A stretch of DNA of 64,000 nucleotides. Source: Adineta steineri. Lineage: Eukaryota > Rotifera > Eurotatoria > Adinetida > Adinetidae. The stretch is taken from assembly GCA_905250115.1 (NCBI GenBank), contig CAJNOI010000104.1, positions 271,790 to 335,789 on the forward strand, written 5' to 3'. Below are positions 36,786 to 47,357 of this stretch, in pieces. The notes below the pieces were generated by a model, which saw only the letters and a list, made by a program, of their open reading frames with translations, ran no database searches and was not told the DNA's origin. Every line of letters begins with the position of its first letter. Positions within the stretch are counted from its first letter, which is position 1. The position numbers and the translations under genes are program-made.

Positions 36786-39761
36786 ATGAATCGATTAATA
36801 AATCTAACAAAATTCTCAAGTTTTCATTTCTCAATGTTTACTAATCGATGTCTATTTATTCATCGTTTATCATCTTCAATTATTGTCTGGCGTTATAATC
36901 AAACAAATTTAAAAACTCAAAATGTTACATCCCATTCAAAAGAACTTTATAATTGGAATATAGCTATGACAGAATCAAATAAACATAAAACACCTAAAAA
37001 TACACTTATATTATTTGATAAATTAATAAATCAATATCCAAATATTACACCTAATTTCATAACCTATCTTCTTGCATTAAGTGCTTGTATACGTTTAGGA
37101 AATTTACATGAAGGAAAACGTATTCACGAATATATTCGACAAAAATGGTCGACAACAATTGATACAAACGAACAGATTAAAATTCATACTTGTCTTATAC
37201 AACTCTATACTACATGTGGTGATTTAAAAACTGGTAAATACTTTTTTTTTCTCTTCATTTAAAACAAATATGATTTATTTTAGCTGAAGAAATTTTCTTC
37301 AATGAACAACTTAATCAATATGCTTTTCCTGTAAATACTTTAATGAAAGGTTATATAGTAAATAATCAAGCTAAACAAGCTATTCAACTTGCTGAATATT
37401 TACCAAAACATGAACGAAATATTATTACATATTTATTATGGACTAATGCTATAGCACAATTAGGTGATATTACAATGGCTAATACAATTCATTTAGAATT
37501 AAAAACTTTACCATTATCAACTCAAGCATTTTTTGCTAATGATCAACGATTAATGAATGCATTAATTAATGTATAGTATTTATGAAATATATTTCCTATT
37601 CATATGCTTTTTTGTTTATTATATAGATGGATGGAAAGTGTGGAAATATAACTCGAATGGAAGAAACATTTAAAAATTTTAAACAAGCAGATATAATTAC
37701 ATATACAACTCTTGCTAAAGCGTATATTGTTAATGTATAATTAATTCGTTTTGTTTTTGTTATTGTTTAAAATTTTGTATTATATTTAGAATTTACCAAT
37801 TAAAGCTCTTGCTATATATGATCATTTGAAACAAACAAATCAAATTGGTTGTGATGAAGTTATGTATTTAGTTGCATCGAATGCAGCTGGTAAATTAGGT
37901 TTATTATCACGTGCTCGTTCAATACATAATGATATTATTTCAAGTGGTATAAATTATGAAACAAATGAAAAAATTCTCAATACATTGTAGGTATGTGTTA
38001 TTGTTTTATACAAATGTTTATTTCAAATAGATTTTGTTTATTTATTTGTTAGAATGGATACATATGGAAAATGTGGAGATTTAAATTCTGCTAGAGAAAT
38101 TTTTAATAAATTAAAAATTCAAAGTAAACCAAGTATTTCATCAATGAGTATGTTAAATAATCGATTTTTTCTACAATAAAAAAATATATTATTTTTTTTG
38201 TTTAGTTAATATATATGGAATAAATTCTCAAGCATTAGAAGCTGTTGCTTTATATTATAACACAAAAGATAAACTAACAGGAAATATTCAATCAATATTA
38301 ATTAGTGTTTTAACTGCTTGTGCTCATGGTGGTTTAGTAGAAGAAGCTCAAAAAATATTTGATGATATTCCAAATGAAAAACGATCAATTAAAATATGGA
38401 ATGCACTAGTAAGTAGAATGATTTAAGTTGTCTTATCATATAATTATTATGATGAAGGGAAAAAGAGAAAACCTTGGATTGTATATCCTAAAAATCGAGT
38501 AAATTTATTTTATATTATGATCAGCACCAGCACGAGCGGGGAGAAGGTGTACCCCCCCCCCCCAAATAATTGTAAATTTTTGTTTGTTTTTCAACGACGG
38601 GAGCTGATTTGGAAAAAATTTTGTTTTTTTTCTAGCAAATTTTTCTCTAAATACCCTTTTACACTCTTTCAAAACCCACTACAGCCCCCCTCCCAATCTT
38701 AGACCCTTCGCGCGGGTGCTGATTGTGATCATGATAGATTCTTATTGATGGATTGAACGCCAGTAAGATCAAGATTTATTTTGCCTCTTGCTAATGATTA
38801 TGTGTATTATGTTTTTCAAAGGTCGAAAATTCAGTAAAATAATTCTGGTTCATAAAAAACAGCATGAGATTTTTAGAATTTGCATGTATACTATGCGATA
38901 TAAAATTATTCGAATAGAATCATAGTAAATCGACTGATGTTGAGATTTATATGAATCTCTAATCATTCTCTTTTCCCAAATATCCTACATCCATTAACAT
39001 TTTAAAAGAGCAGAACTTTGACAGAAATTTTTTAAAATAATTTTTAATCATAGGTTGATGTTTATGGTCGTGCTGGTCAATTATCTGAAGCTCATTCATT
39101 AATTGATTTATTTGAAAAAACTCATCCTCGTGCACCGGTTTTATATATTTCTTTATTAGCTGCTTGTCGTACACATAAAAATGCTAAATTAGCACTTGAA
39201 ATTCATGATGAATTAATGTCATCAAATACATTATTAACTGATGATCAACGTTCAGCTATTGTTGTATTAACAGCCAATGTTCATTCATCTATTGGTGATC
39301 ATAATCGTTCATTATCTCTCCGACAAACTTTATATCGTGATAAAATACCTAAATATGCAGGCGTAACATGGACAGAAATAAATGGAATAATGTATGAATT
39401 TTATGCTCAAGATATTCGACATCCTCGATCAAAAGAAATTTATGAACAATTAGAAATATTACATGAACGATTAAAAAAATTAGGTTATCAACCTGATGAA
39501 AGTGTTTTAACGAAAGAAGAACGAAATATTGAATGGAGTATACATGGACATTCAGAAAGATTAGCAATTGCATGGAATTTAATATCAACATCACCTGGTA
39601 CAACAATACAATTAACAAAAAATTTACGAATGTGTATTGATTGTCATGAAGTATCAAAACTTATTGCACAATTAACACAAAGAGAAATTATTGTTCGAGA
39701 CAGATTAAGAATACATTATTTTACTAAAGATGGTCATTGTTCATGTGATAATCATTTTTAA
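36786..39761 (+). CDS. Plant-type PPR-DYW protein (putative organellar C-to-U RNA editing factor)
   Basis: Seven exons (36786-37233, 37284-37570, 37627-37734, 37790-37986, 38053-38147, 38206-38408, 39054-39761) join in phase to give 681 residues. The first ~40 residues are rich in Arg, Ser and hydrophobics and nearly free of acids, like a mitochondrial presequence. Repeated helical PPR motifs follow, for example LMDTYGKCGDLNSAREIF, LTACAHGGLVEEAQKIF and VDVYGRAGQLSEAHSLI. Then come the E/PG-box region (KYAGVTWTEINGIMYEF) and a DYW deaminase domain. The deaminase has the catalytic HSE, zinc cysteines in MCIDCHEVSKLI, and the second zinc site HYFTKDGHCSC. The protein ends NHF where plants have DYW. 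Plant homologues bind organelle transcripts and deaminate cytidine to uridine. The last intron (645 bp) carries a hAT-like element. AATAAA lies at 39775. Confidence 0.9.
38522..38721. mobile_element. hAT-like MITE in the PPR gene intron
   Basis: A 200-bp element starts CAGCACCAGCACGAGCGGGG. Its other end, read inverted, is CAGCACCCGCGCGAAGGGTC, an imperfect terminal inverted repeat of about 20 bases. Near-identical 8-mers flank it: ATTATGAT at 38514-38521 and ATTGTGAT at 38722-38729 (7 of 8). An 8-bp duplication and CAG-starting ends indicate a non-autonomous hAT element. It contains a 12-base C run and is far more GC-rich at the ends than the host DNA. It has no coding capacity. Its right half resembles that of the element at 55851-56056. 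Confidence 0.75.
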
Positions 39762-41367
39762 TTATTATTTTCATAATAAAATAATGTAGATAAGATGAAT
39801 TCGAAAGATTCGAAAAAGAATATTATTATTTATTTTCGTAAAATATTACTCAAAATTGATTTTTTTTGTCTTCAGTTGATACTAAGAAATAATGACATTT
39901 ATCAATAATAGATAATGAAATTATTGTACTGAATAACTACTAGGATATTATATTCGATTAGTAATTAATCAGTTTTATTTCTGTATAAAGAGTGTATCAC
40001 TTAGGCTTCCATGTTGTTTCGCTTGTCTTTTATTCATGGATTGCTAATTAAATATTTTAGAAAATTGCATTCTGTTATTAATTGATTCATTGATAAATAT
40101 TTATATTCACATTGTTATCTTGTTTCTAATATTTTCAACAAATTTATATTTAGGGTTATCCAAAATTAGCGATGGAGGTACTTCTTTTTTTTCTTAAAGA
40201 TAGATAGAGCGTCTTTCACTCTATTTTCTATGCTAAATTTTCGATAAGGTTTGTTTCGTTATCATTTGTGTTAGTCAGAGCTGTAGAATCTATCCACGTG
40301 ACCGTACGGGGAAAATTTTGAAAATTTATAAGAATCTGGGGAAATTTTTTGCAAAATGTTCTTTATAGTTGAAGAATTTTTCTCGAAAATATTCTTTACA
40401 CTGGGAATTTTTTCAATAAAAATTATCCGTACGAGGAAATTTTCTGTTTTTACGGTAGATTCTGTAGCCCTAGTGTTGATAATACAATTTAAATCGGTAA
40501 TATGTCGTATTAAAAATTGAAATATGTCATTCAATATACAACACGAGACTTAGAGAGAACAATTACAATAAGCATTGGCGTGAGGATTATAGAGCTTTCA
40601 GACTGCACCTTGTAGCATCTTTCAGTTTTACTTTGTAAAGTATATCTAGTGAGGAAACGCTGAAATAACAAAAAACAACATTTTGCCTCTGATCATAGTC
40701 TACTTTCTCAAATTTTGTTCGTACTGAAAGCAAAAAAATGTAATTATAAAATAAGTGATCTTATATAAAATGTAGAGCATTTGATGGCATATTTTAATTG
40801 TTAATACAAGCGTATGAACTGTAATGACAACAGAATATATCCTATAAAAAATTTAGCGTCATAATATTAGTTGAAGTATGATCAAATAGCGTGAAAAACG
40901 CTCTATTTATCCGTAAAAAAATATCTCCTTCAATAATTTTGAATAACTCTAATTAGTATTAAAAAATCGAAACTTCTTCAATATAATATATTCAAAAATA
41001 GATAACATTTGTTTTTTTCCTCATAACAAAATAATTGTGGTTAAATGCATGTTTTGTTATATGATACATATTCATATAATATATTTTCAACAGAAACAAA
41101 AAACCATATGTGTCTTATCTTATTCTGTACTTTTTTTCTGTAATGTAAGAAGAACAATTTATATTCTACTTGCATAAATCTTAGTCATAAATCAATTAAG
41201 ATACATTACACATTCTTTCTCCTATCTCTATTCGACTTTGCTTTAGCTTGTTATCAAAAGGTCAAAATAAGATCGAATTTTGAATATTTATTTATAAGAT
41301 TCTGTCATCATAAAAATAAGGACATACACATTGTTTTTTCTATATACAAATATCAAAAATAAATTTT
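39762..41367. other. Convergent intergenic region with one MITE
   Basis: The 1.6 kb between the convergent PPR and IP3 3-kinase genes contains PPR polyadenylation signals just after the stop and the element at 40276-40472. The rest is AT-rich DNA in which I see no gene. Confidence 0.5.
40276..40472. mobile_element. hAT-like MITE, intergenic
   Basis: A 197-bp element with terminal inverted repeats of about 18 bases. The left end is CAGAGCTGTAGAATCTATCC and the right end, read inverted, is TAGGGCTACAGAATCTACCG. Flanks are GTGTTAGT (40268-40275) and GTGTTGAT (40473-40480), an imperfect 8-bp duplication. The subterminal CCGTACGGGGAAAATTTT on the left and its inverted copy near 40,425-40,445 extend the symmetry. 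No coding capacity. Size, duplication length and end structure point to a non-autonomous hAT element of a different family from those at 38522 and 55851. Confidence 0.7.
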
Positions 41368-43138
41368 TTAAGAAAATGTTATTTCATGAATTATTTCATG
41401 AAATAAAGTTATTAAATTATCTAAGCCAAATAAATAACCATCTTCATGTGAACCACGTACCCATGGTTTTCGATGTGTTATAGAAATATCTTTTGGCAAT
41501 AAACGTGTCTTTCCAAAATCAATCATCCATAATGATGCTTTATTTCCATCATGTACAAATAAAAGAGATGAACTAATTAACTGTAAATAAAAAAAAATAT
41601 ATTCGATCTAGTTAAGATTTTGTAAACAAACCTCATGAGTTTGGAAGAAATCTGAATTAGTACATGTTGAACGTAATTCAACAAGGCGTTCATAATATCC
41701 GGTCTACAAAATAAAAATATAAATAGGAATAATAAAAATTTTCAATTCAAAACTTACAGCACGTGGTAATGAATTATCAATAAAATCCATTAATTGTTTT
41801 TTAACATCATTACGTTCTTTAATTCTTTGAAATTCTTTTGACATCAAACCACGAGATTTCTATATACGTATAAAAAAAAATATTTAAATAAACGATGATT
41901 AGCTTTTATTTTACCTTAATAGCTTCAATACGAAAACCTAAATCTTGACTTGAACTTAAACTTTCTCGCCATATCATATAACGTGGTTTAAGAATTTTTT
42001 TTTCTTGATTTTCTTTTTCGGTTGGAGCTAATGGATTAATTGTAATCATTTTATTATATAAATCCTAAAAAAATGTTGAATATGTATTCAATTTAAAATA
42101 AATCTTTTGTCTTACAGCTCTTGGTTCTGGATTACGTTCAGATTTCTCAAGCTCTTCTTCTAAATAAGTTCTTACACCTATTTTACAATCCATTATACAT
42201 GGTTCATGAAATGAAGCTAATAGATCTTCCATTTCAATAAAAACTTCAATAGAAAAACAAATTAATATTCAAAAAGAATTTTGTTTATCATTTCTTACAT
42301 TTTCCTTCGTCATCTTCGATAGTTCCATTATATTTTGGAACAAAATTTTTCAAACTATCATTTTGTAATAATTCACAACAGATTCGTTCATTTTCATTCA
42401 ATTGTTTTAATACATAACCATCATGAATACCTTCTTTAAATGTTCCTTTAATTACACAAAAAAAAAATATTTCAAATCAAAACTTGTAAATTCTTACCAG
42501 GATGACCAACTAATTGTATCCATTCATATTTTTCTTTTTTTGTGCGAGTAAATGTAAGTAATGATGTAACAACTTTAGAACAAGCTTTCCAATTTGGTGT
42601 ATTCTGAATAGAAGAAAATAAAAACACATTTTGAAAAAAATCTTAATTTTACTTTTTTGACATGTTCTTCAATATACTTTGAATGAATAGGTGATGAATG
42701 TAATTCATCATTGTTTAATCCTTGCCAAATACCAAGTAATGTATTTTTTATTGATTTATTATTATTATGTTTTGTTGATGATATTGGATATTGATAATAT
42801 TGTGAAGGTGATAGATAACCTTTTGATGTTGAAGTTATAGCTGTCGTCATTTCTTGCTTATTGTTATCATCGGAATGATTCGAATGTTGTTGGTTTTTAT
42901 GAGTATTTGTTTGTGTAACTATATCACGTACGTTTTTCTTTCTTTGTTTATTATTCAAATGAGAATGTTTTGAAAATGACGAAAGATTACATCTGATTTT
43001 TTTTGTTAAAGACAAGTATTCAATATCTGAATACGAATGTAATTTTGAAGGAATTGAACCCATCGGTGTTGTAACGCCAGGTACACTTAATTGTATTGCT
43101 GTATGAAAAAGAACATTATTAACGCTTGATGCATACAT
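41368..43138 (-). CDS. ITPK (IP3 3-kinase): Inositol-1,4,5-trisphosphate 3-kinase
   Basis: Eight exons (43138-42653, 42603-42498, 42445-42299, 42243-42116, 42064-41915, 41859-41758, 41703-41632, 41580-41368) give 467 residues. The first ~160 residues are a low-complexity Ser/Asn/His/Lys-rich extension. The catalytic domain follows ITPKA/B/C closely: [14 protein letters not shown], the inositol-kinase motif [61 protein letters not shown], the metal-binding LWMIDFGKT, and [13 protein letters not shown]. The presence of PRYMIWRE and the long inserts separates it from IP6K and IPMK. It phosphorylates IP3 to IP4, which ends the calcium-release signal. Vertebrate forms bind calmodulin and actin through the N-terminal part. 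The W-K-A-C-S-K segment before the core may be a calmodulin site, which is inferred. Confidence 0.93.
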
Positions 43139-44084
43139 GATTTATTTGAAAATGAAAGTAATAGGAATGTCATGATTATCATTTAATAACTAGCAGATTT
43201 TTATAGTTTCACGTGAGTAATAATTATTGAGAACGAATTAAACATATTGTACATTTTCACATTAACGCCTTCTTCGTTTTTATATTATTGTCTCATCAAA
43301 GAGTCATAGAACAAATGATTGTGTTCTTTGTTTGCTCTGAAAGTATATCTACTGTCTAACGTTACATATATCTCGTGAGGTTAATATAACAGCTGTGAAA
43401 AATAATAATGATAAAAGTACAAAAGCATGCCAGAAGTTAAAATGATCGACTCAGTTTACTGCTGTTTATAAAAAATCATATTGTCAAATAATAAATCTCG
43501 TTGATAATATAAACAAAACTCTGATCTAATGATTTGTCAAGCATTAAATTAAAAAAATATAATTCTTCATTTTTCTTACTTAAATATATTTTAAAATGAT
43601 AGTTGATGTTTCTATTTTATAAAAATATAACTTTATACTATGATTAATTTATATTATAGTATAATACGTTGAATAATATATTCAAATCTTTCTTCCTTCC
43701 TTATGGTGTTTCCCATAATCGAACTGCGTCATTGTAAAAGTACGCTATTAATGAGACGCAAACATCTGCTGACCGTTATTCATGACTTACTGACGCATAT
43801 GATAAGTTGCGAAATATATTATGATTCCGTTGTAAGAATCAATTATTTAAATATTTTCTTGAATGATATTTGCGAAGTAATTTTTGACTTATGTCAAAGG
43901 TTAGTCATATCAAGAGAAATACATCTGCACAGAATTATGGCGAATTATATATATATATTTTTCCGAAGTAAATGAAGGGTTATATATATTCACATGTATA
44001 AAAAAATAATATATGATATATTGATTTAGAGTTTTTGAAAAAAATATTTATACCAATATTAAATGATATAGATCATTATTATAT
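43139..44084. other. Intergenic, nothing recognised
   Basis: About 0.95 kb upstream of the IP3 3-kinase and downstream of the CaaX protein gene. A 90-codon plus-strand frame (43703-43975) has no family features and I leave it out. Confidence 0.45.
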
Positions 44085-44597
44085 TCAAGAAATAGTACAG
44101 CTTTGAGAAATGACAGCCCGTCGTACAGCTTCTTCTCTTTGTCCTTGTGGACTAAATCGATAAGCAAGGGCTTGCATTGGTTGATAGTAATTTCTTTGCA
44201 TCCATCCACTAGTATATGCCATAATTCTTTTCACCTGACGTGATCGACCACCGATTAAAACTGATTGAACAACAAGTAATTGATTTTTGACCTGACCAAT
44301 TTCATAGAATTGATTGCCACTTCCCTGGCAAAGTCTAACATTGTTAAAGAAAACTCTATCATCGAATTCATCTGGTGAAAGTGCTAGAGCAAGAAAAAAG
44401 ATAAGTCTATCTTCTTCATCTGTCATATTCATCCAATTAGAATAATTTCGATATCGTCGAATATCGTTATCATTATAATCGATTACAGTACATACACAAT
44501 CCAAGTAATACATTACTTTAGCAATATCCGCATCTGGAATTGTAGCTGATTGGCCAAATTTTTTGAAATCATAATCTGTGTTTTGAAAATATGCCAT
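44085..44597 (-). CDS. Unknown 170-residue protein with C-terminal CaaX box
   Basis: I do not recognise the family. From the ATG at 44597 a single exon gives 170 residues. The frame is open to 44678, but the extra 27 residues (MMDIYKLLQICMSKL...) are hydrophobic and look like non-coding AT-rich sequence, so I chose the inner start. The protein has balanced, normal composition with charged and aromatic residues, no signal peptide and no membrane segment. It begins MAYFQNTDYDFKKFGQSAT and contains a Leu-rich helical-looking middle (EEDRLIFFLALALSPDEFDD) and a basic stretch (GGRSRQVKRIM). It ends QSCTIS, a fitting CaaX box for farnesylation because the last residue is Ser. Membrane tethering is inferred. 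It may be lineage-specific. Confidence 0.55.
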   Translation of the reverse strand: MAYFQNTDYDFKKFGQSATIPDADIAKVMYYLDCVCTVIDYNDNDIRRYRNYSNWMNMTDEEDRLIFFLALALSPDEFDDRVFFNNVRLCQGSGNQFYEIGQVKNQLLVVQSVLIGGRSRQVKRIMAYTSGWMQRNYYQPMQALAYRFSPQGQREEAVRRAVISQSCTIS

Positions 44598-46984
44598 AAT
44601 AGAATATTGGAAAAAAAATATATTGAATACTATGAGTTTTGACATACATATTTGCAACAATTTATATATGTCCATCATAAATTAAAAATTCTATCTTCCT
44701 AGGAAGTACAAGAAGGTAGTAAAATACCGCCAATAAGGATGCTCCACAATTCCAACTTATAGCAAAACAGACACATAACACTTCTTGGAAAGTTGAACGC
44801 TTGTAAAATTTTAATAACTGCATATGGAAACAAATTACTTCAAGATTCTATTTATGATATACACTAAGGAAGAAAAAGAACGAAGAAAAATTATTATAAA
44901 TGTCGTACATAAGCAATGAGAACGCTATTTTCTTTTGTAGATTAAATATTTTTCTAGTTTTATTTCATATTTCCGAAAAAAAAACTAACGGGTAATTCGA
45001 GTACATTTTTTTTAAGTAAAAGCTAATTAAATAAAATATGTCAATGTTATTAAATTGATTGTTGGCATTGTGTTAATCTTAATTCGAAAAGACAAGATAA
45101 TCATATAGTATTTTTGCTTTGAACATTAACAAAAACCTATGAACCTAAAGATTCCATGCGTAAAAACATGAACAGATTATCGTAATTCTTTTTGTCATAT
45201 AAGATTAATTATATTTATAATATCTGGAACATTTCTACTTATATTAATTATTTATGATAAGTAATAGTTTTATTCTCTTTGTAGAACATTTGTTTTTTTG
45301 TTGTTGTTAAGAACATTGACTATGAAGAATATTTGAACATTATTTACTTACGTAAGATTTTTGAAAGAATAATATTTACATACGTGTTAACTCAATTACC
45401 TGGATACGATACCACAGAAGAAGAAAAAACTTCTTTTCTTTTTGAATTATAAAATAGTATCTTTGCATGAGTACTTTGTCTATTACTACTACCAAGTGTG
45501 AAAATATAAATGAATATTTTATAGTTTTCAAGTATTTGTCAAACGCGTTTTTTTTTCAAGGTTTTTTTCTATTGACTTTTTAATTCGTCTATTTACTGAC
45601 GTTTAAATATAAATAATATATATAAATGTTTTCTATAATTTAGTAGATTTTTCTCATAATAAACACGACTAGAACGAATAATTTACTAATTTGTTTTTTT
45701 CTTTTCTTTTAAACAATCATAGTAAGAGGTAAGAATGTTCTATTTTTCTTGGGAAGTGTTACACGCTAAAACAATAAGAATATATAGTTAGATTGATAGT
45801 AAATTTAATCTTAGTAGCTAATCGAGTATTTATAATAATCTTACACTTCTTTTCTTTTTATAGATTATAGTAAAAAAAAGAGTATTATACGAATGTATTC
45901 AATAGTAGTAGTTAATTTTTGTTTTATAGAAATGTACTAGACTGGAAATAATTTTTTAGGAAAAGTACGATATCTCATTTAAACGAAAAAAAATCAGTAG
46001 GTTATATAGTACAATAGCTATTTATCGGTTCTTTTCATTGAGTTAAATCAATCGTATTATGAAGATAGTTTAATACAATATATAGCTATAAAGATTAATA
46101 GTTTTGTTATTTAATAATGTTGATAATTTATGATTGTCTTCATGAATAGATCTTATGATTGATTATAAATAAAACTATTACAGATAGTAGTTGATATATA
46201 AAAAAAAAGAATAAAAATGAAATGATTTTCTCTTATCTCAATTGTCACACAAGTGGAGACAATATTTTGTTCGATATATCTATCTATATATCTATGTAAT
46301 TCCTTTCGGTATATCTATATGTCTACCCATAAAAATATCTATATGTACATTATTATTGATAAATTGATACATTGGCATGCACAAAAGTATCATTGAGATC
46401 ATCACCAGGAAGATTAAGATGGAACTGTAGTGTGCCTGATAAAATCTTCATCCTATTCTTTTTCTTTCTGTTCTCCAACATATCATACAATTACCCATAG
46501 ACACACGAAGCACATTCTCCACTCCATCTCATCGATTGTCATCGTCAAATTGATTTTCGACCCACCAAAAAAAAAGGCTTTCGCTATTATTAATAAGCTA
46601 GCGAACAACTCTATATGGAAATTTGTTCTTTCTTATGCTTGATCGACTGAAGAGAAAACACAAACTAGACATTCGAACTTTCATTATCTACAAGTTATTG
46701 TTTAGTAAGTTTTTATATTTTTCAAGGTTATTTATCTGGAAATAGAATGTCCTATCAAATATCCATCGAGAATCGATATTATCTCTATATACACTGTTCG
46801 ATAAATTTCATTTGTGTTCTGTAAATAAGTACAAAATCAATATTATAGTCTATTGCTTTTTTAGAGAAATATTGACTTGAAAATTCTTATGGGAATAATA
46901 ATAATAAAAATAATATCTTTTTCTTATTCTATGAATAACTTTATCCGAAACAAATAAAAGTGAATAAGTACGATTTTCTTATCA

Positions 46985-47004
46985 GTATATATATATATAT
47001 ATAT
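46985..47004. repeat. TA dinucleotide microsatellite
   Basis: About ten TA units in the intergenic region upstream of the GPCR gene. Confidence 0.8.
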
Positions 47005-47340
47005 GGAATCTACTGAAAAAAAGCTCTAAATTTTATTCAGCTTTGACACTGGTTTATCGTAAGTTTTCTTTTTTTTTGGTTAATCTAATATTGAATTTAT
47101 TCTATATAGTGACGAAAAATAATAATAAATCAAAGTTCATTGACATAAACACGTTTATACAATGTAGATGAAAATGTTTTTAGTCACGTCATGAATGTTT
47201 AAAAAGATTGTTCTTTATATCTCGTGGGATTTGTATTATTGTTTAATTACCCTTTACATAAAAATCTATTCGAAATTTATTCCACCATTTATCTAAAGTT
47301 TATTACTCTGTATATTATTTGCATATGAGTATTTATTTTA

Positions 47341-47357
47341 TATATATATATATATAT
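47341..47357. repeat. TA dinucleotide microsatellite
   Basis: A second TA run of about eight units, some 340 bases after the first. Confidence 0.75.

Noticed and set aside
39349-39657. Minus-strand frame opposite the DYW domain
   Set aside because: Antisense shadow of the last PPR-DYW exon; hydrophobic and without motifs.
43703-43975. 90-codon plus-strand frame between the kinase and the CaaX protein
   Set aside because: No recognisable motif, AT-driven composition, no splice-linked partner exon; treated as chance.
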